The position numbers and the translations under genes are program-made. From assembly GCA_021234155.1 (NCBI GenBank), contig JAJEKV010000020.1, positions 18,467,018-18,531,017 of the forward strand: a stretch of 64,000 nucleotides of DNA, given 5' to 3'. This DNA is from Isoetes taiwanensis. Taxonomy: Eukaryota > Streptophyta > Lycopodiopsida > Isoetales > Isoetaceae. The notes under the pieces were generated by a model that was not told the DNA's origin, did no database searches, and saw only the letters and a list, made by a program, of their open reading frames with translations. Of the stretch, positions 48,620-60,124 are shown in pieces. How positions within the stretch are numbered: position 1 is the stretch's first letter; each line of letters starts with the position of its first letter.

Positions 48620-49545
48620 CTATGATTCGCCTCTCGGGCGTCTCATATCACAAGCCCTTTTTCTTTGTGTACTTCCCGGTGTCTGGTCGTCATCTCCCGT
48701 ATTGCGTCTGCCAAATCTCTCATTGTTTCTGTCCTTAGCATCATGGCGTGTACGGTCTGGCCCCATCTTATGTTTCTGTATTTGTTTCTGATGTCTCCAT
48801 ATATTGGGCACTCATTGAGCATGTGGTTCTCATCCTCCACTTCCCCACTGTCACAAATTCTGCATATCCGGTCGTCTTTCTCTACTCTCCTCCAACTGTC
48901 CTTTTCAATTCTTAGATCATGGCTCCCCATCCTAAATCTCGCTAGGATATCTCTCCTTGTCTTCCCTAGTAGATTATCTCGGTACATCTGTTGTCCTATC
49001 TGTTGTTCTGGATTGAAGACTGTCATAAGCCAAAGTGTCTTGGGTCCTGTGTGTTTTTGCAGCCATGCTCGCGTCTATCTGCCCAATCCTCATTCCATCT
49101 ACCTTCGTTTACCAGGTCGCTCAGGTTCATCCCCATTTCTCTGGTCCATACTGCCACGTCCTTAAACCATACGTTGCTCTCGATGATGTGTGATTTTGCT
49201 GATTCGCTGATTGCAATACTCGATAATTTATTTGGTTTCCCACCTGCATTGTTTCTTATGAGATATCTGATAGTCTTCTACCATGCCCTCACCTCCATTG
49301 GTTTCTGCCCTGTCTCGTATACTATGGCTGTTAGTGGTGTATTTGTTCTCAGCTTAAATTCCTGTTTATGCCACTGTCTGAGGATCCCTTCCTATTTTTC
49401 CCATTTCTTGTCTGTTAACCCTGGTCCCCAAGCTTCAGCCCCATATAGCTGCGTCGTCACGACCACTGCACTAAACAGGTAGCATTTGATCTCCCAGTCT
49501 ATTATTCTGCTTTTATTACAGAAATTTTTCATATTAACACCAGAG
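48620..49545 (-). pseudogene. LINE ORF2 C-terminal part
   Basis: Broken frames give SRIIDWEIKCYLFSAVVVTT, QLYGAEAWGPGL, IRYLIRNNAGGKPNKL and IIESNVWFKDVAVWTREMG. The frame 49026-48643 follows with ARFRMGSHDLRIEKDSWRRV and RICRICDSGEVEDENHMLNE. This is the thumb-like region plus the C-terminal Cys/His motif. Confidence 0.75.
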
Positions 49546-52144
49546 TTGTTACTGGAACTATCCTGGGTTCATCCACCATAATTGGTCCAGCATATCCTCT
49601 GCCACTTAAACCCAGATATCCAACAAAAGAAATTTCCATTTCATAAGATACTACCACTTTTGGAATCTTCACTTGATTCTTTATGGCTACGGAGAATTTC
49701 AGGACCAATGGATTTAGTGATATGTTGTGATGATTGCCCAAACCTTATAGAATTCAGCAGTTTTTACGCCAGGCCAGAACTGCATTTTCTAAACTTTCTA
49801 GCATAAAGGGGTCCAAACATTTCTGAAATTGAAAGTAATTGATGTTTTATTATAAAACATGTTGATTTGCATGTTTTCATGTGTCGCTGCTATTAGATGA
49901 CATTATATGAAGTCGTCAAACCATATTTAGCTCAAAAAAGCTGTTTGAGGTTGTGAATTGTTTCTTCTTTACTATAACAAGTTTTGACGTAAGACTTGTG
50001 GCCATAAGTTGTTAACTCTAAGAGCTATAATCCAATAATTTTTTGAAGTCTCCATAAGTCGTGTTGATCTCAATTTTCATGAAAGAAAATTCGACACAGA
50101 ATCCAGGACAAAAATAGAACCAAAATGGTGTAACTAAACTCATATATAAGCTTTCTAAGGGCAATAAATGATGCATTCCATATATTCCACTTATATCTAT
50201 ATAATAAAGAAGTTTATCAACTTAAATATGGTGAATAACTATGTATTCTTATTTAGAAGTGGTTGTGAGTACACAAAATTGGAGCTTAGTTAAGGTAATA
50301 GTATAAAAAATTCATCTTTTATGATAGGCAATATTTTTTTTTATGAATGTGACCCTTGCTTGGCAACATAGACATGAATTTCATGTTAAAAGTAACACAT
50401 TATGTAGAAGATTTGATTTAAAATAGAAATGGACCATTTCTATTTTGTACTTAGGCTTGCCATATTTTAAAGCAAGATAACATTCTTTTTCAACTCATGA
50501 TTGACAAAACATGTGATAGAAGTACAAAAATATAGTTTGTATCATCTTAGTGCAAAACATACGATGAGATCTTCTTATTTTTTACTATCATAAACTTGGA
50601 ACAAGTGTTTGCTACTTAGGAGTTCCTATTTTAGGTATAATAATAGTAACTTTAGCTTGTCTTTTATGATAGACTATAATTTTTATGGACTTAAGCTTCA
50701 TTGGCAACATAGATTTCCAATTTGATGTTAAAAATAACATACTACTATATGTAAGACATGAATATAAATAGGCATGGACCATTATGGTCCACAATTAGAT
50801 GAATTTGGGTATAGAAGTAAATCTCTTTAAGTATCATTACCAATTCTATTTATTGTTCATTTGTCACTTATAATACAATGATATGGTGATTTTCTACATT
50901 CTCTAACATAATTTTTGGAAGAATGAGTGGAGATTCATATAGGTTCAATTTGCTTGTGCTTCAACATTACCATTAAATAAGGCAATTCTAGCAACCAACT
51001 AATTTTTTCAAATAGAATACTATATATGGAATCTATATATTCTTAAGGTGAGTTTAAAACCAATTAAGATGATGATGTTCTGGCTTTTTGAATGATCTTA
51101 AGCCATGTGGACCAACAATAGAAAACAGACGTAGCAGTCTAACTTTATTTTTCATAGTCATAGCTTTTTATATTTGTTCTTCATTCTTTTGTATTACTTC
51201 CACAACTTGAGAAGTTTGAAAATACAAGTTTTGAGTTCACCATTCAATGCATAGGTTTATGAAATTTATGGAACGAGTAATCTAACAGATAACTTGGAAT
51301 GGACACTAGAAAGTTTACTCTAAACCTCAAGATAATGAGCATTGATTATTTTTAATGAATGGAGTGGTTGACGATTAAGATGATGGAGTTCTTAATTTTA
51401 AAAAGAAGGTGGACCAGTAATGGTCCCAGGAAAACAAACCTTTCTTGATTTCTTGTGAATAAATGTTGTGCTTTTTTGACGTGTTTGTTTTTAGAGTGAT
51501 TCCATATTATGGTAACCTTTCAGAATATGATTTTTTGGAGGATGAATTTGAATCATTTTACTCTTATATAGACATAAGTTATCAGTCACTTGTAAATGAA
51601 AAAATAAAAGAAAATCAAAACTTCATCATTAAGGCTAATGGACATTTTTTTTAGATAAAGCAAGTTGTCTACCACTTGTATTCAAAATTTTAGGTTAAAA
51701 TTTATTTCCTTACAAAAGTTAGAGATTTGCTTTGGGAACAGCTTTCTGGAAACCAGTATTGGTTCACAGAAGACAGACAACAGTTTTGACCCTGTCATAT
51801 TCAAACAACCCTATTTCCCTTCTGAGATCTCGGATTGAGATGCAGTTTTTTGTGTTTTACTCTCTAACTCGTGAAAAAAAATACAAAAATAATGAAAAAA
51901 ATCATAAAAATCTTTTTGCTGAGACAGTTTTACTTTATCTAAACATAAAGCAAAACGGACTTGACCCCCTTGTGTTTACCTAAGTGTAACTCTCATAAAT
52001 GGGGACCAATAGATTTTTACGTATTTTTCCCATGCAATATGACTGCTATATATTAACATATAAGAAGGGTTTGACTGATTATTGAACCTTTGATTTTATA
52101 TGAATTTTAAAGCAAACAGTGCAAATGCACCTTTTCTGGTACAT
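49546..52144. mobile_element. Unidentified 2.6-kb AT-rich insertion in the LINE
   Basis: The LINE reading stops at TLES near 52145 and resumes at GVNMKNFCNKSRIIDW near 49545, so the intervening DNA is foreign. 49741-49529 on the minus strand is open, with KVVVSYEMEISFVGYLGLSG and GPIMVDEPRIVP. I do not recognise it; it might be a captured gene piece. The rest (49800-52140) is AT-rich without clear genes. Ends and target duplication are uncertain. Confidence 0.5.
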
Positions 52145-52665
52145 CATGTGACGACTCTAGTGTTAAAGTAACTCCCAATGGCTGATTGGAATCTCGTATC
52201 TGCCCCTTTAGCCCATTTCCCTGTGCCGTGTGTGTCATACCCCAAATACCTGTACTCTGTTGATTCTTCTAGTTCTGCTCCCAAGTACCTGAACGGCCTG
52301 TGTCTGTTCCTGTTACCGAAGATGACTATTTGGTCTTTGCAAGGTTTACTGTTAACCCTGTCCTTTCGCAAAAGATCTCTAGTAGCTTCAGTAACCTATG
52401 CATTCCCTTGTTTTTTGTGGCCATCATGCCCAGGTCATCAGCATATAACATGATGGGCACCTTGGTTTCCCCTAGTGTAGGAGCGTCCATGTCCCCTTGT
52501 TGTTCTGCTATGAATTCTTGTAATGCATCTATGTATATGCCGAACAATGTTGGGGATAATGGGCATCCCTGCTTGACTCCCGTGTCGCAGTTTATTGCCT
52601 TTCCCTCCTCTATAAGCACCTTCTATAAGCTATACCGACATCGAATGTCAGATCCAAACCTATAG
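52145..52665 (-). pseudogene. LINE reverse transcriptase fragment
   Basis: It codes VLIEEGKAINCDTGVKQGCP, FGIYIDALQEF and the catalytic PIMLYADDLGMMA, then GLTVNLAKTK, FRYLGAELEESTEYRYLGY and FQSAIGSYFN. Frames 52619-52326 and 52371-52144 overlap, so one frameshift is present. RT 5' of the QGCP motif is missing (truncation). Confidence 0.82.
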
Positions 52666-53342
52666 AATAAAAATAGGCAAATCAGATAGAGTTGTGCATA
52701 TTTAAAAAAAAAACAAATTAACTTATAATAATAACAAAGAGTGCGTTAGCTTTATTTGCTAATATTGTCACACGCAAACAACATGCATAGGTGTATGGAA
52801 AGAAGAAACTTAGGAAAATAAACCATATGCACGACAATTACAAAAATAAAAATTATAGAGCGAGCATATTTACAAGCTCCGATTGTAAGCCCCATCATGT
52901 ACCATATATTACAATATAGTACTTGGGTCGCCAATTTTGGCTATGTGTTAATAAGGCTTTGCCACTGGCACGCGAATCCATTGTAGAATGGTAGTTGAGT
53001 CTACTATTCTGCATCTCCGATTTTCAGCCTGTGACGAATACTCTATTTCTTTTCCATAGCCATATCAGTACCTATTTCTGCTACCAATACTGTGTTTCTC
53101 CTAACAAATATTGTATACCCATTGATGTTGAATCCAAATCCAATGTGTGTGTCGGGCAGATCTTAAGTTCGATGCTCTTTCTCTGCAGTCATTACCACTT
53201 ACGTAGGGAAGGACAATAAAGGGAAGGAAAGAAGGATAATCCAGCCATAGCTTGAAATCTGGCGACCCAAGTTCCACCAAATTTCAAAATATTAAATGTC
53301 TGTGCAAGAATCCCTGCGAAAACATTCCTGCAAACATAAGCA
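52666..53342. other. Intergenic, no gene seen
   Basis: No coding motif or repeat could be supported. Confidence 0.4.
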
Positions 53343-53607
53343 AAGTTCCAAAAACTTGTTGTTTTTAGACTGAGGTGCTTGCCCATGAGCATCTGGAACA
53401 TTTTAGAGTTTCCAAAAACCTGCTATTTTTAGACTGAGGTTCTTACCCATGAGCATTTAGAACATTCTAGAACATTCTATTTTGAGTGTTTGCAAAGTTC
53501 CACAGAACTTGCTATTTTTAGACTGAGGTGCTTGTCCATGACCATCTGGAACATTCGAGAACATTCTATTTTGAGTGTTTGAAAAGTTCCACAAAATATT
53601 GTATTTT
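53343..53607. repeat. Tandem repeat with heat-shock-element arrays
   Basis: Units start 'aaagttccaaaaacttg' at 53343, about 53409, 53494 and 53584 (the last cut by the LTR at 53608). Each has 'tttttagactgaggt.cttg'. Two units contain perfect four-part nGAAnnTTC arrays at 53460-53477 and 53549-53566. Confidence 0.8.
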
Positions 53608-53847
53608 TGTTGGAATATTCCACTCATGCGCACGCATGCATACTATGATACTCACATGCACGTGCATGCATGCACACTTTGATGACTAGACAGGCTGACA
53701 TCACCTTGTTGCTGACCTGGACATATAACAGAGTCACGCACCACCTTAGTCTAGTTTTGTGTGAGTTCACTCAGGAGCCGGAAAGGCTGGCGCTTACTTT
53801 GTGCACTTTGCTTTCTATCTTCATATAAAGATTACTGGAGTTCTTCA
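53608..53847 (+). repeat. 5' LTR of the outer copia
   Basis: 240 bp, TGTTGGAATATTCCACTC...GGAGTTCTTCA. It contains the G-box CACGTG at 53659-53664 and a TATA-like 'catataac'. Confidence 0.92.
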
Positions 53848-53860
53848 TGGTATCAGAGCC
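53848..53860 (+). promoter_or_regulatory. Primer binding site, iMet type
   Basis: TGGTATCAGAGCC follows the LTR with no gap. Confidence 0.92.
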
Positions 53861-54163
53861 TTGATATAAGAGGAAAGTGAGTGTTCGGGAGTTTTGTGAT
53901 AGCTCTCAAAGGATTGAGAATTTTAAGCCTAGACTTTACTGGCTGAATCGGACTTGAGATGGCTTGTCTTTAAGCCGAGTTTCTTTCGGATCAGAGGAAT
54001 TCTTTATCAGTTCTTGCAATTCGTAGCCGGTTCTTGCAGTCTGAATCGGTTGTCATCAGATTTTCGAAATTTTGTCGTTTCTTTCCTTATTTTCTTCGTA
54101 TCTTTTCTAGGTGGGCCGGTTTTAACATAAAGATAGTCCAGGACTTCAAATTTCGTTTTAATC

Positions 54164-54648
54164 TTGTCATTCTGTACATCTACAGCAAGATTCATTGTAT
54201 TTGAAATATTGATTCTCACGGCATCCAGTGGTGATCCGTGGAAGTATTTCACCCATCCTGTTTTAGACATTGACAACTGGTATACTTGGAGAGATGCTTT
54301 TGAAACTAATCTCAATCTTAGAGATCTTGGAGATGTTTTTCTTGCAGACTGGAATCCTCTTACTGCAGAGGATAACAAGAAAGATTTTCTGGCACTTAAT
54401 CATCTCAAGACTTGTATTTCAACTGATTTTCAAAGGGATATCAGAACTTTCAAGACTTTCACTAAAGCATTTGGTTTCTTGCAAGAAGCTTGTATTCATG
54501 AGGGGGTGGGGCAGCAAATTGCTATTCAAGGACAAATGAATAATCTCAGACTTGAGAATTGTGCTAATATGAGAGATTATCTTCAACAACTCAAAATCTT
54601 GAAGGAAAAACATTCTGGAGCTGGAGGTACACTAGATGATGTTGCTTT
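54164..54648 (+). pseudogene. Outer copia gag, N-terminal part
   Basis: 180-aa frame with WKYFTHPVLDIDNWYTWRDA, LALNHLKTCIS, FGFLQEACIHEG and MNNLRLENCANMRDYLQQL, a copia gag (UBN2-type). It is interrupted by the nested LTR at 54649, so the last residues of this frame belong to the nested element. The start codon is uncertain; 54164 is simply the first Met in frame. Confidence 0.8.
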
Positions 54649-55260
54649 TGTTGAAGCCTGGAGTCATTGCATAATTATTGCTTTCATGAAACTACTTAAT
54701 CTCTGATGGTAAAGCAGGTTGCAGAATGATCTGTAAGTTTGGCTAAGGTTTTCTTAACCCTAATGGCCTAAGTTCTTATTTTGAGTTTGCAAAATAAAAG
54801 TTAATGGTTGAAACCATTGAATCAATGGTCAATGAGTCAAAGGGCTCGTTTGTGAATTTGGGCTTGTGGGATAATGCAACTGACGAAAAACTCTGAACGG
54901 TGAAGCCTATCCTATCCGGAAATTTAGCCTGGTCGGTCGATTACTGAATATATAATGCTGGCTAATCAAAAGCTCTACACACAGAGAACAAGACGGAATC
55001 GTTCATACACGATTTGGCCTACTGTGGTGATCGCAATTATTGTGGGAAGATCGGGTTTATTTCTCTGCAGTAAGTTGTAGTGAATGACTTCGAATAATAT
55101 ACTCTGTGGTATTATTATTTGCACCATTGGTTGTTTAAGCTAAAGAGTTTATGCCCCTACAATTTTTGATGGCTTGCCAAGTTGTGTTGCAAAGTTGTCT
55201 TAACAATTTGAAAGAAGATTGATTCCACTCTTTTGTATTAACAAGTGCTTGAATTTCACA
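54649..55260 (+). repeat. 5' LTR of the nested copia
   Basis: Begins TGTTGAAGCCTGGAGTC and ends GAATTTCACA. Confidence 0.92.
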
Positions 55261-55262
55261 TC

Positions 55263-55279
55263 TGGTATCAGAGCACAGG
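55263..55279 (+). promoter_or_regulatory. Primer binding site, iMet type
   Basis: TGGTATCAGAGCACAGG starts two bases after the LTR. The first 12 bases match the iMet site, and gag ATG follows at 55287/55296. Confidence 0.85.
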
Positions 55280-55286
55280 TGGTTGA

Positions 55287-56990
55287 TTGCAGAAAATGTC
55301 AAGTCGATTTGGTGCTGGCCTTTTGGCCACTGTTGAAGTTTATAAAGGGGGACCTGGCTTCCAGATTTGGAAGGATGCTGTAAAGCATGTATTAGAGGTT
55401 GAAGACTTATGGGATCTTGTTGATCCTACTGCTGTTGTCACTGATGCAGGTGTTGCCAGCCCTGCTGCAAGCACAAGTGCTACTGTTGCTGCAAAGGGAC
55501 AAGAAGGAGAGGGAGATGCTAGTAGTGCTGGAGATGTCACTTCTGCTGAGAGCAGTGGAGCAAAGGCTCATTCCAGCTTGGCAAAAATTAAAGAGGCTCA
55601 AGGGATCATTGCTTGTAAGGTTAGTCCTACAATTAGGCTAAAGTTAAGAAATAAGAGCCCTAGGAAAATGTGGATGTTTATGCTCAAGCATTATGAAGAA
55701 AAGACTTCTTTCCAAATAGATTTGTTGGATAAAGAATTAAGGAACCTTAAGCTGCATGAAGAGGATGATGTATCAGACTTTTTTAATAAGTTTGATAACA
55801 TAATAGCTGACCTAGGAGGAGCTAGAGTAGAACTATCAGAAAGGTACCAGGTTTTAGCTATTGCAAGAGCAGTTATGGACAATGAACAATTGGGATTGTT
55901 CATTAGAAATGTTGCCAAAAATAGGGATGAGGCTGAAGCTATCATTAGGACTGAGATTGAACAAAAAAGGGTAACTAAAGGTGTTGAAGAAGAAACTGAA
56001 ATTTTATATGCTGGTAGTAAAAGACAAGACAAACTCACTTGTTATTACTGTCATGAATCTGGTCACATCAAAAGCAATTGTCCAAAGCTTAAGAAAAATG
56101 AGTTCTTTTGCTATACTTGTGGTGGTCAAGGGCATCTGGCTGCTAAGTGTCCCACTCCTAAGGAGTTTGGAAGAGGAAGGGGCACCTCTAATAGGGGAAG
56201 AAATGCAGCAAGAGGTCGAGGAGGAGGAAGGAGGTCTGCAGGGGCATTTATAACACAAGAGCATGGACAAGGATCAAAAACTATAGATGAAGATGAGGTA
56301 AATTTGTTAAATTCAGTTCTTGAGGATAAATCAAATACTAACAAATTATCTCATGCTCTTGTAGTTGATAGTGGAGCTGAAAGATCAGTAGTCCACTCTG
56401 CTGAGATGCTTAAAAAACTAGAACAAGGAGAAGCCAGAAATGTTCAAGTAGGAAATGGAGCCTTGCAAAGGATTGAAGGAAAAGGATTGTTGCAGTTATG
56501 GGATATGCAAGGAAATTTAGTGGATATTAAAAATGTTTTGTGTGTGCCTGGAATTATCAAGAACTTGATTTCTGTTAGCCAGTTGGTTGATTTGTATTTG
56601 ATGATACTGGATGTAATATTTGGTTGAATAATGAAATTAAGTTTCATGCCAAACGTGTGGGTAGACTCTTTCAATTAGAACATGAAAGTGATTGCAAAAT
56701 ATTGATGCTTTCAGATTTTGAATTATGGCATAATCGGTTAGCTCACACACACTCAAATAATCTGAAATTGTTGGCAAAGAAAGGCTTTCTTAAATATGAA
56801 AGTGGAGAGAAGGGACATATTTGTAAAGGATGCATGTTGGGCAAACTACATAGATTACCTTTTCATAAATCAAACAAGAAAACTAGGGAGGTTCTTGAGC
56901 GTTCACACTGATCTGTGTGGACCATTAAATATCAGAGGCAGAACTAACAAAAGGTATTTCATCACATTTATTGATAATCGATTATACTAG
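55287..56990 (+). pseudogene. Nested copia gag, protease and integrase start
   Basis: The 446-aa frame 55287-56627 begins with copia gag (FQIWKDAVKHVLEVEDLWDL). It has two zinc knuckles at residues 252-265 (CYYCHESGHIKSNC) and 275-288 (CYTCGGQGHLAAKC), then an RG-rich stretch (about 295-320) and protease LVVDSGAERSVVHS with intact DSG. After a shift near 56590, 56624-56911 carries the integrase zinc region (LWHNRLAHTHSNNL, CKGCMLGKLH). A further shift at about 56890 moves to HTDLCGPLN. Confidence 0.88.
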
Positions 56991-59532
56991 GAAATGTAAA
57001 TGTTATCTGCTTCACAACAAATCACAAGCATTGGTAGCCTTCAAACAATATGTAGCAGAATGTGAAAGGCAAACAGGGAAGAAATTAAAATGCATAAGGT
57101 CAGATAGAGGAGGAGAATATCTTTCAGCCAAATTTAAAAGCTTTTGTGTTGCTAATGGCATTAGAAGGCAGCTAACCTGTAGATATAGTCCTCAACAGAA
57201 TAGAATGGCAGAAAGAAGAAACAGAACCTTGATGAATGCAGTTAGATCAATGATTAAGAATAGTGGATTAACCAATTATTTGTGGAAAGAAGCCTTGCTA
57301 ACTGCTAACACCATACAAAACAAACTTCCCTCCTCAAGCTTGCAAGGAAATATTCCTGATCTAATGTGGTATGGAGAAAGTTTAGAAATCAATTATGAAA
57401 AGTTTAAAATTTATGGATGCTTGGCATATGTGCACAAACCAGATGAGCTAAGGAAAAAACTTGATGATAAGGCTGAAATTGGCTTCTTAGTAGGCTATGA
57501 CAGTCATTCTAAAGGTTACAGGATTTTTACTCCAGAAAATAAAAATATTATTATTAGCAGGGATGTGATATTTTGTGAAGATGTACTTTACAACCAAAGG
57601 CATCAAATTACAAAAGATGTTACTGTTAACAAGCCTTTAGAGATAACAGCAGACCAGCTTGATGATGGAGAGGAGGAGGAGAACAATAGAGAAAGTAAAA
57701 TAGTTGAAGATGTGTCCCAAGCTCATAGGACTGAAAATGAACCTGTGGAGCATGAAATTGCTGAAGATAATAAAATACCAGAGAAAAAGATAAGGAAAAG
57801 GAGGACTGAAGCACAAAGACTTTTGGATGAGATCCAATTTGATCAAGAAGCTTATGGGAGAACTGAATTAGGTGGAAGTAAAAGGCTAGAGCAGGTGCAA
57901 GAAACTGATGAAATTGAACAAATTATGGCTATATTAGAAGATGGTGAAATACCTAGAACAGTCGAGCAGGCCTTGGAAAGTGTAAATGCACAAGAGTAGA
58001 AAAATGCTATGAATGATGAGCTGAATTCCTTTCTAGACACTCACACTTATGATATTGTTAAACAACCTGTTGGTCAGAATGTAATTGGTAGTAAATGGAT
58101 TTTTAAAATTAAGACAAATACAGATGGGTCAAAGAAGTATAAGGCTCGGCTGGTTGCACAAGGATTTACTCAAAAACAGGGCCAAGACTATGATGAAACT
58201 TATTCTCCAATAGTTAAACTTACAAGCATAAGAGTGCTTTTAAGTTTGGCAAATGCTCTAGATTGTGAAATACATCATATGGATGTCAAGACTGCCTTTT
58301 TGAATGCTATGCTAGAAGAAGATATATTCATGAAACAGGCACCTGGGTTTGAACAAGGGGAAAACTTGGTATGGAAATTAAACAGGGCAGTATATGGACT
58401 GAAACAAGCTCCAAGGGAATGGTATCTTTGTATGGATACGTTTCTTAGGGAGCAGGGATTTGAAAAGCTACAAAATGATGGCAATCTATACAGATACAGA
58501 ATAGAGAATGAATCCTGCATTATAGCCTTGTATGTAGATGATTGCATCATGATGGCAAACTCCATAAAAATTCTAAATGCTTGCAAGGACATTCTGAAAC
58601 ACAGGTTTAAAATGACAGATTTAGGTCTTTTACAAAAATTTCTGGGTATTGAAGTTGTGAGAGACAGAAAAAATAAGATACTCAAGTTGAAACAAAAGGG
58701 TCACATAGAGAACATGTTAAAGAAATTTAATATGGAGGATGCTAGTACTGTCAAAACTCCAATGGTGCCAGGCCATAGTCTGACTGATAATATTGAAGCA
58801 GATGCAGCAGAGCTTAAGTACATGGAACAGCTACCATACCGTGCTTTAATAGGTTGTCTTCTGTACTTAAGCAACAATACCAGGCCTGACATATGTTATG
58901 CAGTCAATATTCTTAGCAGAAGATGTAGTAGTCCCTGCAAAATACATTGGCTGGCAGCAAAAAGGGTTTTGAAATACTTGAAAGGAACACAAGATTTTGG
59001 CATAACCTTTGATAATGATGACCTACAGATGCATGCTTATTCAGATGCTGACTGGGCAGGGGATCAAACAGGAAGGAAGTCTACCACAGGTTATGTAATT
59101 TATCTTGCAGGTGGTGCCATCACTTGGAGAACCAAAAAACAGTCAGCAATTGCATTATCTTCAGCTGAGGCAGAGTATGCTGCCTCATGTCTACTATCTA
59201 GGGAAATAATCTGGCTCAGGAGATTGCTGGAGGAGCTAAATGTTAAACAGGTTGGAGCCACTGTCATTTTCTCAGATAGCCAAAGCTGTATAGCAATTGT
59301 TAAGAATCCTGTTGAACATGAAAGAACAAAACATATAGAGTTGAGCATGCACTATAGAGATCAAGCTGCCAGAGAAAACATTCAAATGAAGTATGTTGGT
59401 ACTGAAAATCAAATTGCAGATATTTTCACCAAAGCTCTTGCTGAGAGCAAATTCACAAAGTTTCAAAAAAGTTTGAAGGTGCATTATTTATGCAATGAAG
59501 GAGGAGCGTTGAAGCCTGGAGTCATTGCATAA
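56971..59532 (+). pseudogene. Nested copia integrase, RT and RNase H (one in-frame TAG)
   Basis: The integrase core is at 56971-57999: CIRSDRGGEYLSAKF (Asp) and YSPQQNRMAERRNRT (Glu), with the usual GM.E replaced by RMAE. TAG at 57997-57999 interrupts the frame, and translation would continue in the same frame at 58009. RT has LDTHTYDIV, WIFKIKTNTDGSKKYKARLV, MDVKTAFLNAMLEEDIFM, AVYGLKQAPREWY and ALYVDDCIMMAN (YVDD intact). RNase H has HAYSDADWAGD, ALSSAEAEYAA and FSDSQSCIA with all acidic residues, ending IADIFTKALAESKF. The stretch 58009-59532 is 507 aa, fully open. Confidence 0.92.
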
Positions 59533-60119
59533 TTATTGCTTTCATGAAACTACTTAATCTCTGATGGTAAAGCAGGTTGCAGAATGATCTGTAAGTTTGG
59601 CTAAGGTTTTCTTAACCTTAATGGCCTAAGTTCTTATTTTGAGTTTGCAAAATAAAAGTTAATGGTTGAAACCATTGAATCGATGGTCAATGAGTCAAAG
59701 GGCTCGTTTGTGAATTTGGGCTTGTGGGATAATGCAACTGACGAAAAACTCTGAACGGTGAAGCCTATCTTATCCGGAAATTTAGCCTGGTCGGTCGATT
59801 ACTGAATATATAATGCTGGCTAATCAAAAGCTCTACACACAGAGAACAAGAAGGAATCGTTCATACACGATTTGGCCTATTGTGGTGATCGCAATTATTG
59901 TGGGAAGATCGGGTTTATTTCTCTGCAGTAAGTTTTTAGTGAATGACTTCGAATAATATACTCTGTGGTATTATTATTTGCACCATTGGTTGTTTAAGCT
60001 AAAGAGTTTATGCCCCTACAATTTTTGATGGCTTGCCAAGTTGTGTTGCAAAGTTGTCTTAACAATTTGAAAGAAGATTGATTCCACTCTTTTGTATTAA
60101 CAAGTGCTTGAATTTCACA
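59507..60119 (+). repeat. 3' LTR of the nested copia
   Basis: Begins CGTTGAAGCC, where the 5' copy has TG, and ends TTTCACA. It also encodes the last eight codons of pol, so coding and LTR overlap. Confidence 0.92.
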
Positions 60120-60124
60120 GCTTT

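Larger units (their letters stand above)
48397..52665 (-). mobile_element. 5'-truncated LINE (non-L1), split by an insertion
   Basis: On the minus strand, RT begins near 52665 and runs to about 52145. It resumes at about 49545 and ends at about 48620. The 3' end is an (ATTCT)n-like tail, seen as 'atagaatagaatagaata' at 48397-48414. A microsatellite tail and the RICRICD...ENHMLNECP C-terminus resemble the LINE at 26126-27300 and not L1. Confidence 0.75.
54649..60119 (+). mobile_element. Nested copia retrotransposon, complete, young
   Basis: The target duplication GCTTT is at 54644-54648 and 60120-60124. LTRs are 54649-55260 and 59507-60119 (612/613 bp) and differ at about 8 sites by eye (roughly 1.3%). 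The iMet primer site TGGTATCAGAG is at 55263. The purine tract 'gaaggaggag' precedes the 3' LTR. Coding is nearly complete but shifted three times and has one in-frame TAG. Confidence 0.93.

Noticed and set aside
48665..49482. Plus-strand hydrophobic frames (166 and 163 aa)
   Set aside because: Antisense of the LINE ORF2 C-terminus; the minus strand has the RT-family motifs.
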